A stretch of 64,000 nt of DNA from contig NZ_FOXD01000014.1 of the NCBI RefSeq assembly GCF_900115625.1, positions 36,466 to 100,465 on the forward strand, written 5' to 3'. The position numbers and the translations under genes are program-made. A model generated the notes under the pieces. The model made no database searches. It saw only the letters and a program-made list of their open reading frames with translations, and was not told the DNA's origin. Source of the stretch: Salibacterium halotolerans (GTDB lineage Bacteria; Bacillota; Bacilli; Bacillales; Marinococcaceae). Positions 18,860-27,566 of the stretch are shown in pieces; the first letter of the stretch is position 1; each line of letters opens with the position of its first letter.

Positions 18860-19912
18860 GTGAGCAGAGGCGAAGAAATCAAATTGACCAGCCTTTCCAC
18901 AAAAGCTGGTTGAGGATGCAAAATCGGTCCCGAGGACCTGGCGCAGGTGCTGCGTCATTTACCAAAGCGAGATAAAGACCCCAACCTTATTGTAGGGGTG
19001 AACACATCCGATGACGGCGGCGTCTATAAATTAACCGATGACATCGCTCTCGTTCAGTCCGTAGACTATTTCACCCCGATTGTCGATGACCCTTACATGT
19101 TCGGTCAGATTGCCGCGGCGAATGCATTAAGTGACATCTATGCGATGGGCGGAAAACCAACCACCGTACTTAACATCGTCGGCTTTCCAATTAACGACCT
19201 TCCCGACGAGATTCTAGCCGGGATCATGAAAGGATCGGCTGATAAAGTCGATGAGTCCGGAGCAGCCATTGCAGGCGGCCATTCGATAGATGATCAGGAG
19301 CCGAAATTTGGACTGTCCGCCACCGGCATCGTTCATCCGGACAAGGTATGGGCCAACAACGGGGCACGCCCTGGTGATGTGCTTGTGCTGACAAAACCGA
19401 TTGGTGTGGGTATCTTGACGACGGCTATTAAACGAAGCAGGATCACCCCCGCACAGGAAGATAAAGTGACTAACGTGATGGCAGAGCTCAATGATACCGC
19501 CGCGGAAACGTTAAAATCCTTCCATCCGCATGCCGTAACAGATGTGACCGGCTTCGGACTTCTTGGACATGGATTTGAAATGGCCGATGCTTCCGATGTA
19601 ACATTCACTTTTCACGCAGATGATGTACCGGTTCTTGAAGGAGCATATGAGCTGGCTGAACAGGGAGTCATGCCCGGAGGTTCAAAAGCCAACGCATCGT
19701 ATCTAAAGGATCATATAGATCAAGACGAAGGCGTATCCGATCTTACCACCGCTGTTCTTTATGACGCGGTCACATCAGGCGGACTGCTTATTGCAATGGA
19801 TCCCGGCGAAGCAGCGCAGTACGTGAACGACATGCACGAGAAGGGGAAAACCGATACCGCCATCGTCGGTGTTGTAGAACAACAGAACAGCCGCCCTATC
19901 CAGATAAAATAA
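18860..19912 (+). CDS. selD: Selenide, water dikinase, Sec-containing
   Basis: This 350-residue enzyme makes selenophosphate from selenide and ATP. The gene starts at GTG 18860, 8 nt after GGAGG, and contains an in-frame TGA at 18911-18913 (Sec18) in the motif KAG-U-GCKIGPEDL, where Sec or Cys is the catalytic residue of the family. A conventional reading would start downstream of the TGA and lose the active site. The rest shows the normal SelD body: VQSVDYFTPIVDDPY, AANALSDIYAMGG, GGHSIDDQEPKFG and TDVTGFGLLGHGFEM. It is itself a product of the pathway it feeds. A strong terminator follows. Confidence 0.97.
18926..18938 (+). promoter_or_regulatory. bSECIS hairpin of selD
   Basis: A 5-bp perfect stem (GGTCC with GGACC) closes the loop CGA. 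The loop begins 17 nt after the UGA and has G at its second position, meeting bacterial SECIS rules. Confidence 0.75.
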
Positions 19913-19956
19913 CATTTTAGGTGAAGCAGATTGAGATGCTGCAGCCTCTGAATAGG

Positions 19957-20000
19957 AAAAACGCTTCCGACTATCGTTTTTGATAGTCGGAAGCGTTTTT
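19957..20000. terminator. Bidirectional terminator between selD and the ABC transporter ATPase
   Basis: A 19-bp perfect stem (19957-19975 with 19982-20000) with T-rich flanks on both strands separates convergent genes. Confidence 0.92.
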
Positions 20001-20055
20001 AGAATCCCTATTTTATGATGATGGCTGTCTCTAATATTTAAGCCGGACTCTGTCT

Positions 20056-20805
20056 TCAGGTATGGATTGATTTTCCGTAAATCCTTTCCAAATTTCCGTT
20101 GTCGAGTTGGTCCGGCGGTCCGTCATAAATGACTTCTCCGCCGGCAAGTCCGATGACTCTTGTCGCAAATGACCTTGCCAACGCGACATCATGCACATTA
20201 ATAAGTGACATCAAATGCTGTTTGTCATGCACGTCTTTTAATATGCCAAATACGGACCGGGCCGTACCTGGATCGAGACTCGCCACCGGCTCATCTCCAA
20301 GAAACACTTCCGGTTCCTGCATGAGGGCGCGTGCGATCCCCACACGCTGTTTCTGCCCGCCGCTTAACGCTTCCACGCGGCGCTGTGCCATATCAAGCAG
20401 TCCCACTTCTTCGAGTACACGCCTGACTTTCTGCTTTTCACTCTCGTTGAAAAAGCCAACCGCATTTGCAAACGACCGGCGTTTTCCGAACAATCCGGTT
20501 AATACATTCTGCTGCACCGTAAGCCTTGGAATCAGATGAAAATGTTGAAATATCATGCCGGCCCGGCTCCGCCATTTCCGTTTATCTGCCTCGGGCATCT
20601 GCTGAAGGTTTTTCCCCTGGATGAGCACCTGCCCCTCTGTCACGGGCTGAAGCGCATTAATCGTACGGATTAATGTTGATTTCCCGGCACCGCTCGGGCC
20701 GAGAACACATACAAATTCGCCGGGATAGAGCGAAAGATGTACACCACTTACCGCCGGTTCTTCTGCCTTAGGGTAATAAACTGTCACATCGTCCAGCTCG
20801 ATCAT
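20056..20805 (-). CDS. PhnC-type oxyanion ABC transporter ATPase
   Basis: This 249-residue ATPase has Walker A GPSGAGKST, signature LSGGQKQRVGIARAL and Walker B EVFLGDEP followed by VASLDPGTA. It belongs to the phosphonate/phosphite transporter PhnC branch. ATG 20805 is 6 nt after GAGGG. It is the last gene of a probable operon selB-senB-phnD-phnE-phnC. Its position inside a selenium locus suggests the substrate is selenate or selenite rather than a phosphonate; no phosphonate-degrading genes are present. Confidence 0.88.
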   Translation of the reverse strand: MIELDDVTVYYPKAEEPAVSGVHLSLYPGEFVCVLGPSGAGKSTLIRTINALQPVTEGQVLIQGKNLQQMPEADKRKWRSRAGMIFQHFHLIPRLTVQQNVLTGLFGKRRSFANAVGFFNESEKQKVRRVLEEVGLLDMAQRRVEALSGGQKQRVGIARALMQEPEVFLGDEPVASLDPGTARSVFGILKDVHDKQHLMSLINVHDVALARSFATRVIGLAGGEVIYDGPPDQLDNGNLERIYGKSIHT

Positions 20806-20828
20806 TTCCAACCCTCTTTTCCATCAGA

Positions 20829-21590
20829 CTATATCACACGTTTTCGTACAAAAGCTCCGAACAGATCCACCACAATAACAAGCAGCATAATAAACAGAAC
20901 TTCCACGGTTACAGCTGAATATTGAAAGCTGTTAAAATCATTGATCAGCTTCTGACCGATTCCGCCACCGCCGATAAAGCCCAGAATCAGGGACGTCCGG
21001 ATCGCCACTTCAAACCGGTAGAAATAATGTGACAACACGTTCGGCCAGATTTGTGGTACCACAGCGAAAAGATTACCGATCCTGCGTCCGGAACCGACCG
21101 ACTTCATAGCTTCCTGAGGCCCTGGATCAGCCGCTTCAATGAGCTCGGATATTAATTTACCGAGCACACCGATATTGTGAAGCAGAATCGCAATAACCGC
21201 TGGAAACGGCCCGAGCCCGAGTACGACGACGAAGATGAGCCCGAACACGATTTCAGGAATGGACCTTAAAATCGACAGAAAAAAACGAAGCAGATAATAC
21301 AGAACCGGATTCGCCGCTGTATTTTTTGCTGCAGCAAAACTAAGCGGAACCGCGGACAAAAGCGCAAAAAATGTGCCGAGAAAGGCAATGGCAAGCGTAA
21401 CAAGAGCCGGATCTATTAAATTCGGAGCAATATCAAAGGAAGGAGGAAAAAACTGTTCGCGTACAAACGTGACAGCATCATCAAACTCCCGAAAACTGCT
21501 CCATTCAAATTCGGTTTTTCCCATGCTCCACCAGGTAAACACGGCAAGCAGAAGTCCGTATATCCACGCTCTTTTTCGTAACCAGGTCAT
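20829..21590 (-). CDS. PhnE-type oxyanion ABC transporter permease
   Basis: This 253-residue integral membrane protein has about six hydrophobic helices and the coupling region EAADPGPQEAMKSVGSG typical of PhnE-type permeases (the EAA motif). It has an N-terminal TM segment near residues 9-22 and VGFIGGGGIGQKL-like glycine motif (GFIGGGGIGQKL) near residue 210. AAGGAGC precedes ATG 21590. It pairs with the ATPase (23 bp downstream) and the binding protein (29 bp upstream). Confidence 0.88.
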   Translation of the reverse strand: MTWLRKRAWIYGLLLAVFTWWSMGKTEFEWSSFREFDDAVTFVREQFFPPSFDIAPNLIDPALVTLAIAFLGTFFALLSAVPLSFAAAKNTAANPVLYYLLRFFLSILRSIPEIVFGLIFVVVLGLGPFPAVIAILLHNIGVLGKLISELIEAADPGPQEAMKSVGSGRRIGNLFAVVPQIWPNVLSHYFYRFEVAIRTSLILGFIGGGGIGQKLINDFNSFQYSAVTVEVLFIMLLVIVVDLFGAFVRKRVI

Positions 21591-21619
21591 TGCTTCTGCT
21601 CCTTTAGCTTAAACAACTT

Positions 21620-22549
21620 CTACTCTTCAACACTGTCCATGTTCAGCATGCCAAAATCTGCCGCGGCCTGGGCAATGTCTTTATAATGGCTGTGATCTGT
21701 TTCCACAAATGCAGAAGCGCCGCCGAAGATTTCAAGAATCTGTTCATCTTCAATGGCCGTGAAAGCATCCTGAAACTGCTGTTTGACTTCATCACTCATG
21801 CCGGACCGGGCCGCCCAAGGGTACTGATAAATCTGATCGGACTGCCAGATTTTTTTCACCTTGCTTTCATCAATCGTTCCTGCTTCCACCAGTTCGTTGT
21901 AAATGGCACTGTCAATGGCACCGGCATCCACTTTCTTGTTCGCTACTGCATTGGCCGTCACATCGTGGGAGCCGGTATAGCGGACCGATTGAAAGTCATT
22001 GTTTTCCTCGGATTCAAAGACACCGCGGTCTCTCAATTCAAGCCCGGGCATTAACGAACCGGAAGTAGAAGAGACGCTGCCGAATGCAAAATTAACATCT
22101 CCAGGCTGCTCCAGCATTTCATCGAGACTGTCCCACGGCTTATCCACATGGGAAATAATATAGGAATGATAATAAGGCTTACCGCCGATTTCCTGTGTGA
22201 GAATCGCTTGTGCTCCGCTTTCTTCATTAGCAATGACGTAGGTAAGCGGGCCTAAATAAGCAAGATCGATACGACCGAAATTCAGGGCTTCCACCACAGC
22301 ATTATAGCTTGGATAGTGGTCCACCGCGACCCCGCGGTCCATCGACTCATTCAACGTGTTCTCGAGTGCATCCAGGCCGTCCTGCATTTCCCCGGCAGAC
22401 TGGGCGGGAATCACAGCTACCTTCAGTTGTTCACCGGAATCACTGCTGCTGCTTTCTCCACCGTTTTCCGTATTATCTTCCGTGCCTCCGCCGCATGCTC
22501 CAAGCATCAGTGCAAGAGACGCCAATACTCCTATTAACGACTTTTTCAT
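21620..22549 (-). CDS. PhnD-type binding lipoprotein, putative selenium oxyanion receptor
   Basis: This 309-residue lipoprotein has a signal peptide with lipobox LGACGGG (Cys about 19), a Ser/Gly/Glu-rich linker, then a PhnD-type receptor domain: VAVIPAQSAGEMQDGLD, FGRIDLAYLGPLTYV and FGSVSSTSGSLMPGLELRD. A branch of PhnD-type receptors is annotated as putative selenate binding proteins because they sit next to selD. The context here (selB, senB-like, selD, selA) supports that assignment, but binding residues were not compared. TCGTTTGT upstream matches the selA/selD operator half-site. Confidence 0.85.
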   Translation of the reverse strand: MKKSLIGVLASLALMLGACGGGTEDNTENGGESSSSDSGEQLKVAVIPAQSAGEMQDGLDALENTLNESMDRGVAVDHYPSYNAVVEALNFGRIDLAYLGPLTYVIANEESGAQAILTQEIGGKPYYHSYIISHVDKPWDSLDEMLEQPGDVNFAFGSVSSTSGSLMPGLELRDRGVFESEENNDFQSVRYTGSHDVTANAVANKKVDAGAIDSAIYNELVEAGTIDESKVKKIWQSDQIYQYPWAARSGMSDEVKQQFQDAFTAIEDEQILEIFGGASAFVETDHSHYKDIAQAAADFGMLNMDSVEE

Positions 22550-22580
22550 GTTTATGTACCCCCTGTTTGGTGTCTACCTT

Positions 22581-22588
22581 TCGTTTGT
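22581..22588. promoter_or_regulatory. Half-site shared with the selA/selD operator
   Basis: TCGTTTGT is identical to the left arm of the selA/selD inverted repeat. The second arm at the expected 10-nt spacing is poor (4 of 8 match). It lies 32 bp upstream of the binding-protein start. Confidence 0.35.
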
Positions 22589-22623
22589 TCACAGAACGTG
22601 TAAAGAAATCCACCGCACCGGAT

Positions 22624-23649
22624 TCATCTCAGAAGCGAGTCGTATAGAAAGGTGTACTCGGCTGCTTCTTCTTCCGGGCAGTGGTATCGTGCCGCATATT
22701 TTTCTGCCTCACCGGCAGCTTGGCGGTACAAGGACGTGTCTCTCATTAACATGTCAAGAATCTCCACGAATTCCTGCGGCGTTGAAAACAGCCATCCGTT
22801 CCTGCCGTGAGCAATAACACTTTCGCTGCCGCCGTTTTTTCTGGCAAGTGCAGGCACACCGTGCATCATGCCCTCCAGCAGACTCATCGGCTGTCCTTCG
22901 GAAACAGAAGTATTCAGCACAACATCAGCCCATTGATAAAATCCCGACATATCTTTGCGCTTCACAGGTGGATACCGGAAAAACCAAGACAACTCTTGTT
23001 CCGCCTGCTCCACTTCCTTTTTCACCTGTTCATCCATCTCTTCGCCTAAGACCAGTAACTGAAGATCCGGAAAGCGTGAAAGATTTTTTTGAAGAGCACT
23101 GCACACATACAACACATCTTTCACGGGACGAAGGCCGGCCGGGAGAAGAAGCTTCGGTGATCCTTCCGGAAGAACCGGTACCGCCTCCGGTTTCTCCGGC
23201 GGTATATCCACTCCTTGAGGTATAACCGTCACCTTACTTGAAAGCCTCGGAAAACTTTCCACGATTTTTTGTTCCGCATCTCCCGTAAAAACCGTCACCG
23301 CTCCGGCATCTGCCAGAAACTGCTCCATGTTCTGTTTTTTCACAGCATCCTGCAGATCAATATTAATATCCGTACCGCCGCTCGTTACCACAAGCGGTTT
23401 CCTGATACGAAGACGATGTGCTTCCACAAACTCGGCGGCCCGGCGTGCATGAAGGGCATGAACGATATCTGCTCTTTCCAGTTTCTCATCAAGCGGGGAG
23501 TCCTCTTCTTCAAACGCATACACCATCACCTCATGCCCCGCTTTTTCCAGATAAGTTTTCATGCGTCCGGCCGTGGCCGCATTTCCACGAGCAGTGTAGT
23601 AATACGGCGTCAAATACAGAATGCAGAGCGGATCAGGTACGGTTGTCAT
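22624..23649 (-). CDS. senB: SenB-like glycosyltransferase (putative selenosugar synthase)
   Basis: A 341-residue GT-B fold protein. N-terminal motifs are those of SenB rather than generic GT4 enzymes: RGNAATAGRM (21-30), DIVHALHARRAAEF (61-74) and VVTSGGTDINIDL (88-99). The C-terminal nucleotide-sugar half has GLRPVKD (172-178) and SEGQPMSLLEGM (250-261). SenB couples selenophosphate to a UDP-sugar to form a selenosugar in selenoneine synthesis. ATG 23649 overlaps the 3' end of selB by 17 bp, so the two are translationally coupled. No SenA-like sulfoxide-synthase partner is in the window. A sugar acceptor other than selenium cannot be ruled out. Confidence 0.7.
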   Translation of the reverse strand: MTTVPDPLCILYLTPYYYTARGNAATAGRMKTYLEKAGHEVMVYAFEEEDSPLDEKLERADIVHALHARRAAEFVEAHRLRIRKPLVVTSGGTDINIDLQDAVKKQNMEQFLADAGAVTVFTGDAEQKIVESFPRLSSKVTVIPQGVDIPPEKPEAVPVLPEGSPKLLLPAGLRPVKDVLYVCSALQKNLSRFPDLQLLVLGEEMDEQVKKEVEQAEQELSWFFRYPPVKRKDMSGFYQWADVVLNTSVSEGQPMSLLEGMMHGVPALARKNGGSESVIAHGRNGWLFSTPQEFVEILDMLMRDTSLYRQAAGEAEKYAARYHCPEEEAAEYTFLYDSLLR

Positions 23650-25549
23650 TCGGATTTCTCCAGACTCGCTGCTCGTTCTCCCATTTGGTCCATTTCTGTT
23701 CATCCAGCCATTCCAGAAATGGAACGAGAAACTTTCTTGACACAGGCAGTATTTCTTTGGCCTGCTGCAGCGTGAATGCCCCGGGATGGGAGGTGCGCAG
23801 CAACTCTTTTGCTTCCTGCAGCTTTGAAACCTCTCTTATATGTCTGTCGTCCATGGCTGAAGCCGTGCCGGACTGGAGCAGGGCATAGCGGAATTCATTT
23901 CCCAGTTCTTTCGGTATTCCCTGTTCGTCCATGTATTCCTGCCACGGCCGGGGAGCGATCCCGTCCTGGTGCCAGCTGCTGCGGGCCTGTTCCATTCTGC
24001 GTTCCCATCCTTCAGGATAGGACGGAACATGCGAAAAAACGGCTGCATACTGTTTCTGCCGCGAAATCAGTTTCTGTTCCACTGCTTCTTCAAAAAAACG
24101 TTCGGCAAGTTCCTTAGGCAGGGCACCGGATGTAAACAAAGAAAGCTCGCGTTTGTTTTTCCCGCTGCGCAGGGGATACTGCTCGTGAAACGCACGCAGT
24201 TCGGCAAGTATGCTCTCCATGTATTCGTCATAAAGCTCCTGCAAAGCGATTCTGCCGTTATCATACGTTTTGGCCTGCTCTTTTTGAAGCAGTTCTGCCA
24301 CCACATTTTCGGCGTCTTCCTGGAGCAGCCCTGTTTCTTTAGCCAGCTGTTCAGACGACAGCCACTTATATTCACGGAGCGCTTCCTGCACGTGTTCCTC
24401 GGGCGTCCCCTGTTTTTCCTGCTGCAGCCGGTTAATCGAGTACGCGCCAAAACGAAGTCGTTCGGCATTCGGATTCAGAACCCAGCCTCCTCCGATTGTC
24501 TCCATCGGGGAAGGCCTGCGTAAAATAAAACGATCCGCTCTTTTCGTTACGACCGGCCCGTCCAGTACGAGCTGGCACAACACTTCCTGTTTTTCCCCAG
24601 GCTCCAGTACATTCCGGTCAAAAAAAACAATCGTACCAAATACCTCTGCCGTTCCGAGATGAAGCTTTACCGAACCGCGCTGTTTCAGAGTGTGTACCGT
24701 TTCCTGCGACGTATAGAGCACGACATTGAGCCGCTCGGTCGTCACATAATGTTCCGCCGAGACAACAACATCGCCGCGTTTCAGCTCCTCTCTATCCACC
24801 CCGCCTATATTCATGGCAAGACGCTGCCCGGCGATTCCTTTGTCCACCCGCGTGCCGTGCCGCTGGAGCTGCCGGATCTTCCCTTTTTTGCGGAGGGGAA
24901 GCATCTGCACCGTATCTCCTTCTTTAATCTGCCCTTCGTACACCGTCCCACGTACCACGGTTCCCTGGCCGTGAACAGAAAACACTTGATCGATGGGCAG
25001 ACGGAACGCACCTCTGGCCTCCCGCACAGAAAGACGATCCAGTATATCCGTTATGACCGAACGCACCTGTTCGATGCCGCTGCCGGATAGGCTGTCCACA
25101 AATACCATTTCCGCCTGCTCAAACGGAGTTCCCTGCACTTCACTCCGGATATCCTCTCCAGCCAGTTCCCGGAGATCCTCTTCCACTTTGTCCGCTTTGG
25201 TCACTGCGATCAGTCCGCCGGTCACGCCAAGAAGAGATAATATTTCAAGATGTTCTTTCGTCTGCGGCATCACCCCTTCGTCTGCCGCGACCGTTAACAC
25301 CACCGCGTCAATGCCTGCCACGCCTGCAATCATCTGCCGGATAAAACGTTCGTGTCCCGGAACATCAATAATGGAGACTTCCATATCGTCTCTGAGCTGA
25401 AGCGGGGCAAATCCGGGTTCAATCGAGACACTCCGCTCCTTTTCTTCTTTCAGCCGGTCGGTGTCATGATCGGTCAATGCTTTGGTCAGGGCTGTTTTTC
25501 CGTGGTCTATATGTCCGGCCATTCCAATGGTATACATACGCTGTGCCAT
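23633..25549 (-). CDS. selB: Selenocysteine-specific elongation factor
   Basis: This 638-residue GTPase delivers Sec-tRNA(Sec) to UGA codons marked by SECIS hairpins. G1 is GHIDHGKT (12-19), G3 DVPGHE (62-67), G4 TKAD (117-120). EF-Tu-like domains follow to about residue 340, and the C-terminal third carries the winged-helix repeats that bind SECIS RNA (segments near 370-640, ending before NPNDNRT). It is the first gene of the probable selB-senB-phnDEC operon and is divergent from selC. Confidence 0.97.
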   Translation of the reverse strand: MAQRMYTIGMAGHIDHGKTALTKALTDHDTDRLKEEKERSVSIEPGFAPLQLRDDMEVSIIDVPGHERFIRQMIAGVAGIDAVVLTVAADEGVMPQTKEHLEILSLLGVTGGLIAVTKADKVEEDLRELAGEDIRSEVQGTPFEQAEMVFVDSLSGSGIEQVRSVITDILDRLSVREARGAFRLPIDQVFSVHGQGTVVRGTVYEGQIKEGDTVQMLPLRKKGKIRQLQRHGTRVDKGIAGQRLAMNIGGVDREELKRGDVVVSAEHYVTTERLNVVLYTSQETVHTLKQRGSVKLHLGTAEVFGTIVFFDRNVLEPGEKQEVLCQLVLDGPVVTKRADRFILRRPSPMETIGGGWVLNPNAERLRFGAYSINRLQQEKQGTPEEHVQEALREYKWLSSEQLAKETGLLQEDAENVVAELLQKEQAKTYDNGRIALQELYDEYMESILAELRAFHEQYPLRSGKNKRELSLFTSGALPKELAERFFEEAVEQKLISRQKQYAAVFSHVPSYPEGWERRMEQARSSWHQDGIAPRPWQEYMDEQGIPKELGNEFRYALLQSGTASAMDDRHIREVSKLQEAKELLRTSHPGAFTLQQAKEILPVSRKFLVPFLEWLDEQKWTKWENEQRVWRNPNDNRT

Positions 25550-25636
25550 GTTGATTCCCGCCTTTTTACAATCAAGCCTTTTCTTTATCTTTCATCATAC
25601 TACATGTCGAAAACCAACGAAAATGAAACGGAGTTG

Positions 25637-25665
25637 TTGCATTGTTAGAAAGGAAGGCGTAAAAT
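25637..25665 (+). promoter_or_regulatory. selC promoter
   Basis: TTGCAT (25637-25642) and TAAAAT (25660-25665) with 17-nt spacing lie 20 bp before the tRNA. The same pair of hexamers and spacing is predicted for selA. Confidence 0.65.
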
Positions 25666-25685
25666 ACGTCCCGTATTAAAAACGT

Positions 25686-25781
25686 GGGGCCGGTTGCGAT
25701 GCTGGTGCACGCCAAAGTCTTCAAAACTTCAGGGAGGCGCGTGCCGTCTCCGCTGGGTTCGATTCCCAGACGGTCCCGCCA
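25686..25781 (+). tRNA. selC: tRNA-Sec (UCA anticodon)
   Basis: A 96-nt tRNA with the hallmarks of bacterial tRNA-Sec: long acceptor stem (GGGGCCGG against ACGGTCCC, 7 of 8 paired), TCA anticodon at 25721-25723 in loop CTTCAAA, a long variable arm, T-arm CTGGGTTCGATTCCCAG, discriminator G and encoded CCA. It sits next to selB. Its 3' 63 nt, from the first base of the anticodon loop to CCA, are repeated exactly at 42996-43058, so this gene is the integration site of a mobile element which restores the 3' half on insertion. The D-arm was only partly paired by hand. Confidence 0.92.
25719..25781 (+). repeat. attL: left 63-bp direct repeat (3' half of selC)
   Basis: It is identical over 63 bp to 42996-43058. 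It begins at the anticodon loop and ends with CCA, so crossover can occur anywhere inside without altering the tRNA. Confidence 0.95.
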
Positions 25782-25810
25782 ACTCACGCCTACTCTCGCA
25801 AGGGATTCGG

Positions 25811-25867
25811 CGATTTGGGCGGAGATTGGAGTCGAAGATTTTTCGTAGATTGAATCGGAGATTGCCC
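25811..25867. promoter_or_regulatory. Putative left arm-type integrase sites
   Basis: Copies of an AGATTG core occur at 25820-25830, 25845-25855 and 25857-25867, and GATTTGGGCGGAGATTGG matches GATTTGACGGGAGATTGA at the right end in 14 of 18 bases. Repeats at both ends suggest integrase arm sites. Confidence 0.5.
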
Positions 25868-25991
25868 GAAAGTCTACCGGCTGCATCCCGCGACAACTCC
25901 GGCAACCTATTTCGGAGACTACCGGCGGCCAACCGCCATTATACGATAGAGACGACGCCTTCCGCTACTATAAATAACGGGAGGTTTTCGT

Positions 25992-27017
25992 ATGGCCTTA
26001 AAAGGCAAGGCGCAGCATAACCGGGTTAACCCGAACTCGCGGAAACGGAAATTTGGCATGCGGCGCAACGTCAACCACAACCCGGCGGCTTATCTGAGCC
26101 TGTCGGAGTTATTCGAGCGATACATGGCGTTGAAGAAAACGCAGGGATTCGCGCGTATGACGATACAAGGGTACTACACGCATTACGATTGGTTTATCGA
26201 TTATTTAGAGGAGGCGGAGGGGCTTCCGGACTTAGTGAACGAGGATATTACGTCAGATGTGTTCGTCGCCTACATCGAGTACATGGCCGACCGCGGCCTC
26301 GCCAAAACAACGATGAATGTCCGTATACGGACAACCCGTGCCTTTTTGCGGTGGTGTTACGAGGAAGGGCATATCGTAGAGCCGATCCACGAGACGTTCA
26401 AGCCGGTGAAAGTGCCGGATGACCACGTAGACGCGCTGACGCCGGACGAAGTAAAACGGCTGCTTAACGTGATTGACGACACGCGCTTCGTCGGTTTCCG
26501 GGAAATCACGATTATCCTGACAATGCTCGATACAATGGCGAGGGTGTCGGAAGTCGTCGCCATGCAACGGGATAACGTAGATTTGCGCGAAGGAGTCATC
26601 CGGCTGGACGCCGACAATACAAAGACGAAGAAAACGCGGCTTGTTCCGTTGTCGCCGCATTCTCTCCGCTACCTGCACGAGTATATGATCGAGACGGAGG
26701 ACTTTATGACCGACCACCTGTTCGTGACGTATGACGGACACCCGCTCGACGCCGCTACGTTCCGTAAAAGGTTGACGGAAGTAAAGGAGGACGCCGGCAT
26801 CACGAATAAGCGCGTCAGCCCGCACGTCCTCCGTCATACCGGCGCACTGCTGTACATTCTCGACGGCGGCGATCCGTTCAGCCTACAGCAGATTCTCGGA
26901 CACACGGACGCGTCGATGGTGAAAAAATACGTCAATATGGCGGACGGCGACCTTATCATACAACACCGGAAGCATAGCCCGCTGAACAGCGTATTTGACC
27001 GGAAAAGAAAAAGATGA
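25992..27017 (+). CDS. int: Tyrosine recombinase, element integrase
   Basis: This 341-residue integrase has an N-terminal SAM-like core-binding domain (about 35-130) and a C-terminal catalytic domain with R184 (MARVSE), H278 and R281 (HVLRH), H304 (GHTD) and nucleophile Y313 (KKYVNM). A strong GGGAGG site precedes ATG 25992. It starts 210 bp from attL and is the only substantial plus-strand gene in the left part, the usual arrangement for tRNA-targeting integrases. The target inferred is selC. Confidence 0.93.
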   Translation: MALKGKAQHNRVNPNSRKRKFGMRRNVNHNPAAYLSLSELFERYMALKKTQGFARMTIQGYYTHYDWFIDYLEEAEGLPDLVNEDITSDVFVAYIEYMADRGLAKTTMNVRIRTTRAFLRWCYEEGHIVEPIHETFKPVKVPDDHVDALTPDEVKRLLNVIDDTRFVGFREITIILTMLDTMARVSEVVAMQRDNVDLREGVIRLDADNTKTKKTRLVPLSPHSLRYLHEYMIETEDFMTDHLFVTYDGHPLDAATFRKRLTEVKEDAGITNKRVSPHVLRHTGALLYILDGGDPFSLQQILGHTDASMVKKYVNMADGDLIIQHRKHSPLNSVFDRKRKR

Positions 27018-27092
27018 CGAAATTTAAGGAGGGCTACGGCTCTCCTTTTGTATGTATACCGGAGCCGCCGAAGCAGCCCCGTGTTGTTTTCG

Positions 27093-27566
27093 TTAGTGTA
27101 CGTTTTCCCCTTCGTCTGACTCCGTGTCTGTTTCCGCAAGCATGTCGTCCAGTTCCGCAATTTCTGCCTGTATCTGCTCGTTACTGTGCGCCTGCTTTGC
27201 CGTTTCATCTGTCCGCATTTCAATCTCGGACTTATTCGTCAGCATGCCGAGACGCTTGTACGCTAGTTCCATCGCTTTCACGCTGAATGAGCCGTTCTTG
27301 CTGCCCATTTCGCGGATATGATTGATTAATAAGCCGTCAATTTCGCCGACGACCTCCGCGATCTGCTGTTCGTTAATCGCGTTTTTGTACAGAATAAACG
27401 TTTCTTCTTTCTTCCAGTGATAAACCATTCGGTCACTTACGCCGACCTCGTCCGCAATATCCTTAATGGTGCGGCCGTTTCCGGTCAACTCCTTATCGAC
27501 GAGCAAATGCGCAGCGTGTCGTTGCTGACTCGATAACTTCCGGGCTAAATCATTTGTTCGGCTCAT
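27093..27566 (-). CDS. HTH protein, phage small-terminase-like (phBC6A51 type)
   Basis: This 157-residue protein has an N-terminal helix-turn-helix (about 34-55, IKDIADEVGVSDRMVYHWKK) and a charged helical middle, then an acidic C terminus (ETDTESDEGE). This layout resembles the phBC6A51-family HTH proteins and small terminase subunits that recognise packaging sites. No large terminase follows, so packaging would need a helper. A plain regulator is the alternative. Its start overlaps the stop of the upstream gene by 17 bp. Confidence 0.65.
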   Translation of the reverse strand: MSRTNDLARKLSSQQRHAAHLLVDKELTGNGRTIKDIADEVGVSDRMVYHWKKEETFILYKNAINEQQIAEVVGEIDGLLINHIREMGSKNGSFSVKAMELAYKRLGMLTNKSEIEMRTDETAKQAHSNEQIQAEIAELDDMLAETDTESDEGENVH

